Translations under genes and position numbers: made by a program | The notes under the pieces: generated by a model | Seen by the model: only the letters and a program-made list of their open reading frames with translations | What the model was told of the DNA's origin: nothing | Database searches by the model: none | Shown here: in pieces, positions 1 through 7,270 of the stretch | Layout of the letters: each line of letters begins with the position of its first letter | Position numbering within the stretch: position 1 is the first letter of the stretch | Assembly (NCBI GenBank): GCA_964384945.1 | Contig: CAYLMK010000045.1 | Coordinates: forward strand, 1 to 20,414 | Length of the DNA: 20,414 nucleotides | Direction of reading: 5' to 3' | DNA from: S015-6 sp964384945 | GTDB lineage: Bacteria > Desulfobacterota > DSWW01

Positions 1-9
1 CCTACCCTT

Positions 10-40
10 TGCCCGACCCCCCGGCCAGGGGGGTGCTGTT
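10..40. repeat. GC-rich hairpin at the left edge
   Basis: A perfect 7-bp inverted repeat (ACCCCCC at 16-22, GGGGGGT at 28-34) with a 5-nt loop lies downstream of the IS91-type transposase remnant when read on the minus strand. IS91-like elements carry hairpins near their ends, so this could be an element end or a weak terminator. There is no U-tract on either side. No gene is visible in positions 1-80. Confidence 0.3.
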
Positions 41-80
41 CACCGAACGCTTACGGAATATCAAAATCCCAGGGACCATG

Positions 81-522
81 TTAGAGGCCCGAAAAGGGCC
101 GGCCAAGGCATCCCCTGATAGGTGGTTCATTGGCGGAGAACCAAGCGACGAAAGGGTCCGCTTCGAAGATACGGCGGATGAGCCTCTCCCAGGTCGAGAT
201 CGGTTTCCCGCCGGCCGTGCCTTTCGCGGCGTCTATAAGGACAAGTTGCGTCTCTTGCTCTTCTTTGTTCTCCCGCCTCTGTTTGCCCCGATAGCTCGAT
301 CTGTACACACCGTAGTAATAGGTCAGGCTCTCATACGGGGCGGGGATATGGGAGGCCAGAAGGGCAAGAAAATCCCCAACCGGATAGCTCCTGGACTCTT
401 CCCCGCAAGAGCCGAAGGGCTTCTTGGAGACGGTGACGGTGTCCTCGGCCCGATTGTGCCTGACTCTTTCCACGGATAGGGCCGCCCGGCTCATGTACCA
501 CCTGGCCACATTTTCCAGCGTC
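81..522 (-). pseudogene. Truncated IS91-family (Y2_Tnp/Transposase_32) transposase remnant
   Basis: The minus frame gives a stretch of about 125 residues that reads like the C-terminal half of IS91-type transposases: an ARWYMSRAALSVERV segment (family pattern ARYxxRxPLSLERL), then FLALLASHIPAPYESLTYYY and a YRSSYRGK motif (family pattern HIP...VRYYGxYSNRxRG), then WERLIRRIFEADPFV (family pattern WARLIKRVFEVDPLVCPKC). The catalytic N-terminal half is absent: at about position 520 the sequence changes abruptly into proA on the other strand. After ADPFV, near position 150, similarity also stops and the expected CPxCG zinc motif is missing. Both ends are therefore lost and it cannot be an active transposase. 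Family assignment is by motif memory only; the open frame runs 539-81 but the part above about 522 belongs to proA. Confidence 0.68.
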
Positions 523-684
523 ATGGTCAACGCATCCACGCGCTTCAGCGACGGCTATGAGTTCGGCCTCGACGCAGAGATCGGAATCAGCACGAGCAGG
601 CTCCACGCCTTCGGCCCCACGGGCCTTAAGGAACTCACCACCACCAAGTTCATCGTACGCGGCCAGGGCCAGATCCGCGAATAG
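520..684 (+). pseudogene. proA: C-terminal remnant of gamma-glutamyl phosphate reductase (proA)
   Basis: The plus frame from 520 to the TAG at 682-684 encodes 54 residues with the ProA C-terminal signature: VMVNASTRFSDG, FGLDAEIGIST, then LHAFGPTGLKELTTTKFIV and a GQIRE end. Intact ProA (about 420 residues, NADPH-dependent reduction of glutamyl-5-phosphate in proline synthesis) needs the Cys nucleophile and cofactor domain, which are missing here. Upstream of 520 the DNA is an oppositely oriented IS91 transposase fragment, so proA was either interrupted by that element or left as a fragment by recombination. The N-terminal part might lie left of the window. The one visible departure is D for G in FGLGAEI. 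Confidence 0.82.
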
Positions 685-715
685 AGGCTAGGTTCCCCAA
701 ACACACTGAGCCGAG

Positions 716-746
716 CCCGCCCACTCCACCATGCCTCTTGGGCGGG
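716..746. repeat. 8-bp inverted repeat between proA remnant and cupredoxin pseudogene
   Basis: CCCGCCCA (716-723) pairs perfectly with TGGGCGGG (739-746) across a 15-nt loop. It lies 24 nt past the stop of the minus-strand operon's last gene and 31 nt past the proA stop, so it might help end transcription from either side. Neither side has a T-run, so a canonical intrinsic terminator is not supported. The rest of 685-769 holds nothing recognisable. Confidence 0.35.
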
Positions 747-769
747 GAGGAGGGGAAACACTCCTTGTC

Positions 770-1223
770 TCACTCCTCGAGAACCAGGATCCTTCCTCTT
801 GCCTCATGCTCCTTGCCTTCTATCGGCGCTTTCACGAGATACTCGAAGGTTCCCGGCTGAGTGAATCGCAGACTCGACGTTCCGCCCAAGGTAATCCAAC
901 TCGTCACGTAACAGGAACCTTCCGTCTGAAACCCGGCCGGCGCCTCGGTCACGTCCGTGCACTTCTTACCGTCCTCGAAGACGATCTTGAGACACTCGGC
1001 AGCTCTTGCCTAGTTGAGCCAGATTACCACGTCACCCTTGGAGACGGTCAGGACCTCCGGCTCGATCCGGATCCGGTCCGCAGCCTCAACGGTCCCCCGC
1101 GTCGGCTTCCAAAAAAATCCGGATCATCCTACTGTCCTCGGCCCATACTGACCCCCGATCCAACAAGGTCATCGCGCTCAGCCCGAGCACGAGGCCAATG
1201 AGAGTCACGGATTTCTTTTTCAT
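770..1223 (-). pseudogene. Broken secreted cupredoxin-like protein gene (frameshift plus nonsense)
   Basis: From ATG at 1223, with a GGGAGGG ribosome site just upstream, the frame starts with a lipoprotein-less signal peptide (MKKKSVTLIGLVLGLSAMTL, then SVWA at the likely cleavage site) and runs into TGA at 1088-1086. Removing one T from the T7 run (plus-strand A7, 1111-1117) joins it to a downstream frame that reads TVSKGDVVIWLN, then TAG, then a long tail with CLKIVFEDGKKC, GCxVTSW-like spacing and PGTFEYLVKAP, ending at 770. GDVVIWLN and PGTFEY are typical strands of plastocyanin/azurin-like folds. The TAG sits where a Trp (TGG) would fit, a single-base change. Two independent lesions imply decay, or errors in a draft assembly. 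It lies 39 bp after the SnoaL gene as the last operon member. Intact, it would have been about 150 residues and periplasmic; a metal role is inferred only from fold. Confidence 0.7.
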
Positions 1224-1262
1224 TTTCCCTCCCCCTTGTTTGTTCGAGGTTCTCGCTTCCCT

Positions 1263-1748
1263 TTATCCGGGGTTGAACATCGGCGTCCTTGCCCAACCCT
1301 CGTCAAAGGGCGATATGAAGTCGAAACGGGCAGTAATGGATTTCCATTTCCATTGACCATCTACTTTGACGAACTCATCCTCGTATCGCCCCCGTACCCA
1401 GAGCGCGGTGCCTGACTTCCGGTCCGTGGCGGGACAGTCAAAATACCAGCTTCCCCTCGCCCCGTCCCCGGCGACCTCTACGATCGGATTCGAAACCATG
1501 TGGGAAGCATAGGAGAGGAATGAATGCGTGACTTCCTCGAAGAATCTTCTTACCTCTTCCTTCCCCTCATAGAATCCGTGGTCTCCGAAGTCCAGCCACG
1601 CATCCTCAACAAAGCATTCCACCAGTTGCTTCCATTTGGCGGGATTTCCGTAAGCCTCGTCCGCCAGGTAACAGTATCGTGCTTTCAACTGCTTGATCGC
1701 CTCAATGTCCTCCAGCCTCTCCATCCTTTCGATGAGTATTTCATCCAT
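1263..1748 (-). CDS. SnoaL/BaiE-like NTF2-fold protein (SnoaL_4), copy 2
   Basis: This 161-residue protein has the length and layout of SnoaL_4 proteins, a fold used by scytalone dehydratase, bile-acid 7-alpha-dehydratase BaiE and polyketide cyclases. Visible marks are LEDIEAIKQLKARYCYLAD (12-30), FGDHGFYEGKEE (54-65), ASHMVSNP (81-88) and a closing VDGQWKWKSI (129-138). Tyr25, Asp30 and His83 fall where BaiE has its Tyr, Asp and His active-site residues, so general acid-base dehydration or isomerisation is plausible, probably in the cytoplasm on a CoA thioester. Start 1748 is supported by GGAG six bases upstream. It begins 18 bp after the acyl-CoA synthetase stop and shares most motifs with the SnoaL protein on the other side of that synthetase, so the pair probably arose by duplication. 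The substrate is unknown. Confidence 0.85.
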   Translation of the reverse strand: MDEILIERMERLEDIEAIKQLKARYCYLADEAYGNPAKWKQLVECFVEDAWLDFGDHGFYEGKEEVRRFFEEVTHSFLSYASHMVSNPIVEVAGDGARGSWYFDCPATDRKSGTALWVRGRYEDEFVKVDGQWKWKSITARFDFISPFDEGWARTPMFNPG

Positions 1749-1766
1749 GGCGTCTCCAGTCCGGAC

Positions 1767-3683
1767 TCATGTTGTTTTCCGGATCCTTGCCGTCGCGAAC
1801 CCCATCCGGGTCAATGCCTCCTCCATCTCCACGAGTATGCCAGGATCTTCAATGGTTGCGGGCGCCTTCCAATCCTTGTTGTCCGCAATCCTCTGGATTG
1901 TACCGCGTAGAATCTTACCGGAACGGGTCTTTGGCAGACCTCTGATCACCGTCGCCTTCTTGAATGCCGCTACCGGCCCGATCCGCTCACGGACCATTCG
2001 GATCAGATCCCCGATGATTTCATCCTGGTCTCGTGTCACACCGGTTTTGAGCACCAATAGCCCGACGGGAATCTGACCTTTAAGTGAATCCTCCACGCCG
2101 ATCACTGCACATTCGGCCACGTCGGGATGATCTGCAAGGATCTCCTCCATGGCGCCGGTGGACAGTCGATGCCCCGCTACGTTGATGATATCGTCGGTGC
2201 GTCCCATTACATAGAGATATGCATCCTCATCGATGAAGCCCGCATCGGCTGTCTTGTAGTATCCCGGGAACTCCCTGAGATAGGAGTCAACAAAGCCTTG
2301 GTCGTTGTTCCACAGTGTGACCAGCGAGCCGGGAGGCAGGGGTAGCTTGACCACAAGGGCTCCGATCTTTCCGGCCTCCAGGGAACGACAGGAAGAGTCC
2401 AGAACGCGCACATCCCAGCCAGGGACTGCCTTGGTGGGAGACCCATATTTCACCGGGAATTTCTGGAGTCCCAAACAGTTGGCCGCGATGGCCCAGCCGG
2501 TTTCGGTCTGCCACCAGTGATCGATCACCGGGACCTTCAAGTGCCTTTCCGACCACTGGATCGTATCCGGGTCACACCTCTCACCGGCAAGGAAAAGAGC
2601 CTCGAAATGGCTCAGGTCGTATTTCTTCACCAGTTCGCCTTGTGGGTCCTCGCGCTTGATGGCCCGGTACGCAGTCGGAGCGGTGAACATGGCCTTCACC
2701 TTGTGGTCCGAAATCACGCGCCAGAATACGCCGGCATCGGGCGTGCCCACCGGCTTGCCCTCAAACAGGAGGGTCGTACAGCCTTTCAACAAAGGGCCGT
2801 ATACAATGTAGGAGTGGCCCACGACCCAGCCCACGTCCGAGGCGGTCCACCAGACCCCCCCTTCATCCATATTGTAGACCGCTTTCATGGTCCACTTCAG
2901 GGCGACCATATGACCGCCGTTGTCGCGCACGACCCCCTTGGGGGCTCCGGTCGTTCCGGATGTGTAGAGTATGTACAGGGGGTCAGTGGCGGCCACGGGT
3001 ACACAGTCGTGGGCCCTGGCGTCCGCCATGGCCGCCGTCCAGTCGAGGTCTCGGCCCTGGACCAGGGCGGCCTTCTTCATCGGGCGTTGAAAGACGACGC
3101 ACCGCTCCGGCTTGCTCCCCGCGATTTGGATCGCTTCGTCGAGCAGGGGCTTGTAAGGGACGATGCGCGAGGCCTCGATCCCGCAGGAGGCCGAAACGAT
3201 TACCTTCGGCTTGGCATCGTTGATACGGGTTGCCAGTTCCCTGGCTGCGAATCCTCCGAATACTACTGAGTGGATCGCCCCAAGTCTTGCGCAGGCCAGC
3301 ATGGCGACCACGGCTTCCGGGATCATCGGCATGTAGACGACCACCCGGTCCCCTTTGACAACACCGTGCGCTGCCAAGACCCCCGCGAACCGGGAGACTT
3401 CGTCTTTCAGCTCACTGTAGGTAGACCTGCGTACCGACCCGGTGACCGGGCTGTCGTAGATCAGGGCCACCCTGTCGCCGTTCCCGTTCTCAACGTGAAG
3501 GTCCAGGGCATTGTAGCACGTGTTTAGGCGCCCGCCCCTGAACCATCTATAGAAGGGCCTGTTGGAATCGTCCAGCACGCGATCCCACTTCTTGAACCAA
3601 TAACAGTCTTCCGCGGCTGACTCCCAGAAGCCGACCGGATCTGCAAGGGAGGCTTCGTAGGCTTCGACATACGGGTCGGTCAT
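1767..3683 (-). CDS. Acyl-CoA synthetase, propionyl-CoA synthetase (PrpE/ACSS3) type
   Basis: A full-length 638-residue AMP-forming ligase of the acetyl/propionyl-CoA synthetase group. It makes an acyl-adenylate from a short carboxylic acid and ATP, then the CoA thioester, in the cytoplasm. Seen in order: an N-terminal ACAS segment with WFRGGRLNTCYNALD (47-61), the phosphate-binding loop YTSGTTGAPKG (240-250), the pocket segment WWTASDVGWVVGHSYIVYGP (278-297), DHWWQTETGW (388-397), YYKTADAG and GRTDDIINVAGHRLSTG (494-510), and the C-terminal LPKTRSGKILRG (583-594). Lys590 is the catalytic lysine that protein acetylation controls in relatives. The LNTCYNALD and AGHRLSTG wording is typical of PrpE/ACSS3 rather than AcsA. 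GGAG lies seven bases before ATG 3683. It sits between two SnoaL-type genes with gaps of 18 and 39 bp, suggesting that its product, or the product of the same pathway, is their substrate. Exact acid specificity cannot be set. Confidence 0.9.
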   Translation of the reverse strand: MTDPYVEAYEASLADPVGFWESAAEDCYWFKKWDRVLDDSNRPFYRWFRGGRLNTCYNALDLHVENGNGDRVALIYDSPVTGSVRRSTYSELKDEVSRFAGVLAAHGVVKGDRVVVYMPMIPEAVVAMLACARLGAIHSVVFGGFAARELATRINDAKPKVIVSASCGIEASRIVPYKPLLDEAIQIAGSKPERCVVFQRPMKKAALVQGRDLDWTAAMADARAHDCVPVAATDPLYILYTSGTTGAPKGVVRDNGGHMVALKWTMKAVYNMDEGGVWWTASDVGWVVGHSYIVYGPLLKGCTTLLFEGKPVGTPDAGVFWRVISDHKVKAMFTAPTAYRAIKREDPQGELVKKYDLSHFEALFLAGERCDPDTIQWSERHLKVPVIDHWWQTETGWAIAANCLGLQKFPVKYGSPTKAVPGWDVRVLDSSCRSLEAGKIGALVVKLPLPPGSLVTLWNNDQGFVDSYLREFPGYYKTADAGFIDEDAYLYVMGRTDDIINVAGHRLSTGAMEEILADHPDVAECAVIGVEDSLKGQIPVGLLVLKTGVTRDQDEIIGDLIRMVRERIGPVAAFKKATVIRGLPKTRSGKILRGTIQRIADNKDWKAPATIEDPGILVEMEEALTRMGFATARIRKTT

Positions 3684-3722
3684 ACGGGTTCTCCGGTCCT
3701 CTCCCGTCGATTCCTTATCCTG

Positions 3723-4214
3723 TTACAAACGTAGCATCCTATTGGGCGCCCATCCCCGTTCGTGAGTCGAAAAGAAGCCGAAAGTGACCTTGATCGACTT
3801 CCACTTCCACAGCCCATGGACCTTTACGTAGTCTTCTTCATACATGGCCTGCGTCCATGTAGCCCTTTCCCCTGCTTCGGATTTGAGGACTCCCGGAGCC
3901 AGCACGAGCCATTGCCCTCTGGCTGCCTCTCCGTCCACCCGAATCATGGGATTGCAGACCATGTGTGCACCGAAAGAGAAGTTGCCCCCGACGACCTCTT
4001 TGAAGAAGGTGGTCAAGCCTTCCTTCCCCTTGAAAACCCCGAGGTCTCCGAAGTCCACCCACCCATCGTCGGTGAATTTCTCGACAAGCTCATCGAACTT
4101 CGTGTCATCCCCGGCAATCCCTGCGTCGGTCAGGTAGCAGTAGGAGTGCTTCAACTCCCGGATGGCCTCCACATCCTCCAGGCGGGCCATCCTCCTTTCC
4201 AGGTCCGATCCCAT
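3723..4214 (-). CDS. SnoaL/BaiE-like NTF2-fold protein (SnoaL_4), copy 1
   Basis: Starting at ATG 4214 gives 163 residues, the same size as the second SnoaL protein. The frame stays open to 4394, but the 60 extra residues are basic, unlike the family, and ATG 4214 has a strong AGGAGG nine bases upstream. Motifs match the sister copy: LEDVEAIRELKHSYCYLTD (12-30), FGDLGVFKGKEG (55-66), GAHMVCNP (82-89) and VHGLWKWKSI (132-141). Tyr25, Asp30 and His84 line up with BaiE's active-site residues. The role is probably dehydration, isomerisation or cyclisation of a small substrate; the family is functionally broad, so this is inference. It lies 39 bp before the acyl-CoA synthetase start and 170 bp after DUF1329. 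The two copies differ most in the middle (residues 100-120), where the pocket lining would be expected, so they may act on different intermediates or form a heteromer. Confidence 0.85.
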   Translation of the reverse strand: MGSDLERRMARLEDVEAIRELKHSYCYLTDAGIAGDDTKFDELVEKFTDDGWVDFGDLGVFKGKEGLTTFFKEVVGGNFSFGAHMVCNPMIRVDGEAARGQWLVLAPGVLKSEAGERATWTQAMYEEDYVKVHGLWKWKSIKVTFGFFSTHERGWAPNRMLRL

Positions 4215-4340
4215 CTGTTGCCCCCTCCTTTGTTTCTGCTGCCCCCGCCTGGCCCCGACCCACGCCGGCCCCTTTCTGAACCCATTCCGAATGGACCTCG
4301 GCTTCCTGAAAAATCCTCTCCCATCCCTCACCGCCTCAGG

Positions 4341-4365
4341 GGCTGCACAATTGAACTGTGCCGCC
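4341..4365. repeat. Imperfect palindrome in the DUF1329-SnoaL gap
   Basis: GCACAATTGAACTGTGC at 4345-4361 pairs end to end (eight pairs including one G-T, single-base centre), and GGC/GCC at the flanks extend the stem after one mismatch. It lies 20 bp after the DUF1329 stop in the 170-bp gap, the longest inside the operon. It could be an operator or an mRNA-processing hairpin that gives the envelope genes and the SnoaL/ligase genes different levels. No T-run follows, so it is not a standard terminator. Confidence 0.4.
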
Positions 4366-4384
4366 ACGTTTCGACGACCCGCCC

Positions 4385-5707
4385 CTACTTGCACCGCCGC
4401 TGAAACCCTCCCAAGGTGAAATCCTCCGCCTTTACTCTGGGGTCGTCCTGAAGCCAGACGAATTTGCCTTGGTTGTGCTGCAGGACCATCGTGGCCCGGT
4501 TGTTGATCTCATCCACGATCCGCCAGTAACCGATCAGACAGGCCCGGTAGGATTTGTCCGGGCTCTCCAAGACGAATTGGCTCATGTTGATCGTTTTCCA
4601 AAGCTGGCCGGATCGGTCGTAGATCTCCTTCCAGACACCTACGAACGTGTCCTTGTCCACATAAGTCACGGTCTTCCCGTAGTTGTAATAGGGGTTCTTG
4701 GAATGCCCTTCGACGATCCAGACGGGACGCTTCTTCCAAACCGACTTCAGATTCCACCAGGCCGCCCCCCCCCAGTCGGGCCTCTCGTTGCCAAAGACCG
4801 GATAGTCAGGCCCGTTGTCCTTCGCCTTCCAGGCCCCCTGTTCGTTCTTTTCGGCAACCGACACCTCCGTGGAGAGGAACTCGGAGAGCATCTCCTTCTC
4901 TCCGAGCAGCTTCCACTCAAACTCCGGGATCTTCCCATCGAAACCTGTCCAGTTGCCGTCGTCCCGGGCGAAATCGGAACCGAACAGGGAGTCCGAGCGT
5001 CCCGCCGGCGTCATCCTCCGCACCCGACGAATGGCGGGTATGTAGCCGAACAGCGTGTCGGGCTTGCTCGTCTTGTACCGCCAGGTCATCATGGCCGTGC
5101 CGGCCATGTCGTAAGGCTCTGTAACCACGATCAGGCTGATGTTCTGAAAGTCGTTCGGGTTGTCCAAGACAGCCGTTTTGGGATGCCCGTAGAACGGGAG
5201 TGCCCAGTACTGGATCTCGATGTGACGCTCGTACTTGTCATGCGTGAAAAGGGCGAGTCTCTGCCCCTGGGTGGTCATGGACCCATAGGCATCCCGCATG
5301 GTAAAGCCGTTGTGCAGGATCTTCTCCACTGCCTTGGGATCTTCCTTCTTGATTCCGTCCGGGGGATAGGGCAGCCCGATCACCACCTTCGCCAGCTGCC
5401 CTGTGCCGGTGTCTGCGATCTCGGAGTTTTCGTTCACGATGAACTTGCCCACGTTCTGCGCATACGACTCCAAAACCCACGGGGGCTGGTATTCGCCTGG
5501 CTCGAAATTCAGCGTGGCTATCTGGAGTGTGTAGTCTCCGTTCTTCACGCGCTCCATTGCGGAAGCGGGGATCAGCCCCTCGATCTCCTGCCAGTTCGAC
5601 TTGTCAATCAGCCTCTCGAGTGTGGCGCCAGCCCACGCCCCTCCCGCGAAGGTAAGGAGCACCCACGCCATCAACAGCGTCATTCCCATGGACTTTCCAG
5701 CTTTCAT
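4385..5707 (-). CDS. DUF1329 periplasmic protein (LolA/LolB-like fold family)
   Basis: This 440-residue protein begins with a classic Sec signal peptide (basic MKAGKSMG, hydrophobic core to about residue 22, cleavage probable after AWA at 24-26) and carries no lipobox. The body matches DUF1329 in length and wording: IPASAMERVKNGDY near 47-60, an Asn-Gly-Phe-Thr-Met-Arg-Asp-Ala segment, a PAIRRVRRMTPAGRSDSLFG stretch, and a C-terminal WLQDDPRVKAEDFTLGGF. DUF1329 proteins are thought to have a LolA/LolB-like fold that can hold lipid-like ligands, and they are usually encoded beside DUF1302 and an RND pump, as here. The likely job is to carry a hydrophobic compound across the periplasm between pump and outer-membrane barrel. 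The ligand is unknown. Start 5707 follows GGAGG by eight bases, and the DUF1302 stop is 38 bp upstream. Confidence 0.88.
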   Translation of the reverse strand: MKAGKSMGMTLLMAWVLLTFAGGAWAGATLERLIDKSNWQEIEGLIPASAMERVKNGDYTLQIATLNFEPGEYQPPWVLESYAQNVGKFIVNENSEIADTGTGQLAKVVIGLPYPPDGIKKEDPKAVEKILHNGFTMRDAYGSMTTQGQRLALFTHDKYERHIEIQYWALPFYGHPKTAVLDNPNDFQNISLIVVTEPYDMAGTAMMTWRYKTSKPDTLFGYIPAIRRVRRMTPAGRSDSLFGSDFARDDGNWTGFDGKIPEFEWKLLGEKEMLSEFLSTEVSVAEKNEQGAWKAKDNGPDYPVFGNERPDWGGAAWWNLKSVWKKRPVWIVEGHSKNPYYNYGKTVTYVDKDTFVGVWKEIYDRSGQLWKTINMSQFVLESPDKSYRACLIGYWRIVDEINNRATMVLQHNQGKFVWLQDDPRVKAEDFTLGGFQRRCK

Positions 5708-5745
5708 GTCCTTTCCCTCCTTGCTTCAGTGAGCAACGGATATTG

Positions 5746-7179
5746 TTAGAACAGAACGCTAAGGGTCAAGGAAATCTGGTCCCGATCCCTCAGGAAACCA
5801 AGGCTCACGTCGTTCTCCCCTGCCACGAGCGCATACTGCAGGGTGAACCGCAACGGCTCGAAGATGTAGGTCACCTGGGGCAGGACCATGACCGCACCTC
5901 GGGGGTCCCATGCCAGGGCTACCTGAGGATTGAGCTTGCCGCTCAAATAGTTGGTGTAAGTAAAAAACGTGATCTTTTGTTCGTACTCGTCCAACTCCGC
6001 GAACTCCCCCGAGGGGAATTTGAAGGCAGCCAGGCGGATGGCGTCATCATAATCCAGGATGTACTCCCCAAAGTACTGGAGCGTGAAGTTATACATGGAG
6101 CGCTTGTTCAGGAACCGGATCCACACGTTCTTGTCCACGGCCACGGCAAACCGAAAGATGTCCTTTTCCGGGATCTCACCTGTGCCGGACAGGTTGACTT
6201 CAGGGATGAACACGGGCTCGTCCCAATGGTAGGCCAGTTCGAACCGCCAGATCGTCTCCGTGAACTGCTCGAAAAAGCTCAGAGATCCACCCGTGATCAG
6301 CACATCCGAGTAGATGAGTTCCTGCACCGGGCCTCCGGGGTCAATCACGAGGCGCGTGGCCGGGGTATCGAGAAACGTCTGGTAGTGAGCAAGCGAGAAG
6401 TTGTAGTTATCCCCGATCACGCCCTGGAGGCGCACGCCCCACCGGCTCCCCTTCATTCCGTCTTCCGGCTCGATGATCCGAAGAGGTAACGGTGCCGGGG
6501 GCAGCGGAAACGCGTAAGGCGTGCCCGGCGGAGACAGAGGGCTCACCTCCTGCTCGATGAAGCCCGGATTAAAGAAGCCCTCCAGCGCGACGGACTGGAG
6601 GAACCCGATGTTCCCGAATGTGTAGATTCCACGGGTGGCCCAGATCGGAAGCCGCCGGTCATCCAGATTCTCGAAGATGCCGCCCCAGGTGTTGTCCAGG
6701 GGGTTGATCCTGTCCAGCATGGGAAACAGGTCTGTCTCTCCCCAGGAGATGATCTGCTTGCCAACCCGCAGGAAGGCCGGTCCCGGCGCAACGTCCACGT
6801 ACCCTTCCCAGAGATCGGCGTCCGTGTATATGTCCGCGTCCTCTGCGAGGTCCTTTGCATCCCTGTATTCCTCGGGGCCGTAGTCATAAACCCCTTCATA
6901 AAGGCCCCTGACTTTCAGACGATAGCTTACGCGGTTCGTCAGGGTATGCCTCCACTCCACGTAAGCCAGGTTCCGGTGCTGCAGCAGGGAGCCGGAATCC
7001 ACCTGCGGGCTTGTGAAACCCTCCCTGTCCTGCGTACTGAAGGTGACTCGCGTCTGTGCGATCCCCGAAAGCTCCATCTCATCCTGGCCTCCGAGGGTGA
7101 TCGCGGCCCAGCTTTTGCTGGCCAGAGCGGTGCAGAGGACTCCTGCCAGGGCTGCGAGGTACAACGATTTCGTTTTCAT
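5746..7179 (-). CDS. DUF1302 outer-membrane beta-barrel protein
   Basis: A 477-residue protein with a signal peptide (cleavage near SWA at 23-25) and a body of alternating hydrophobic/polar strands. It ends in ISLTLSVLF: a terminal Phe with alternating hydrophobics is the outer-membrane insertion signal read by BamA. RVGKQIISWGETD (138-150), followed by RINPLD, is the hallmark segment of DUF1302 proteins. The family is paired with DUF1329 and RND/MMPL pumps in many proteobacteria, often near hydrophobic-substrate metabolism (family knowledge, not checked here). It probably forms the outer-membrane pore or docking site for the system. A Pro-rich loop near 220-235 (SPLSPPGTP, LPPAPLPL) is probably extracellular. 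ATG 7179 follows AGGAGG by five bases. It begins 91 bp after the RND gene. Confidence 0.9.
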   Translation of the reverse strand: MKTKSLYLAALAGVLCTALASKSWAAITLGGQDEMELSGIAQTRVTFSTQDREGFTSPQVDSGSLLQHRNLAYVEWRHTLTNRVSYRLKVRGLYEGVYDYGPEEYRDAKDLAEDADIYTDADLWEGYVDVAPGPAFLRVGKQIISWGETDLFPMLDRINPLDNTWGGIFENLDDRRLPIWATRGIYTFGNIGFLQSVALEGFFNPGFIEQEVSPLSPPGTPYAFPLPPAPLPLRIIEPEDGMKGSRWGVRLQGVIGDNYNFSLAHYQTFLDTPATRLVIDPGGPVQELIYSDVLITGGSLSFFEQFTETIWRFELAYHWDEPVFIPEVNLSGTGEIPEKDIFRFAVAVDKNVWIRFLNKRSMYNFTLQYFGEYILDYDDAIRLAAFKFPSGEFAELDEYEQKITFFTYTNYLSGKLNPQVALAWDPRGAVMVLPQVTYIFEPLRFTLQYALVAGENDVSLGFLRDRDQISLTLSVLF

Positions 7180-7270
7180 GCCCCCCTCCTGTTTGTGTGT
7201 GGACTGACAGGTCCGCCTTGCGGGCTCCTTTCCCTTGCAACCAGGGGGTGCCCAACCCTTGAACTACTTC

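Noticed and set aside
1010..1012. In-frame TAG in the cupredoxin gene read as pyrrolysine
   Set aside because: There is a separate frameshift upstream, the position suits Trp, and no pyrrolysine genes are visible.
4358..5749. A 463-residue open frame on the plus strand
   Set aside because: It lies opposite the DUF1329 gene, has no ribosome site and no recognisable domain; it is an antisense frame typical of GC-rich DNA.
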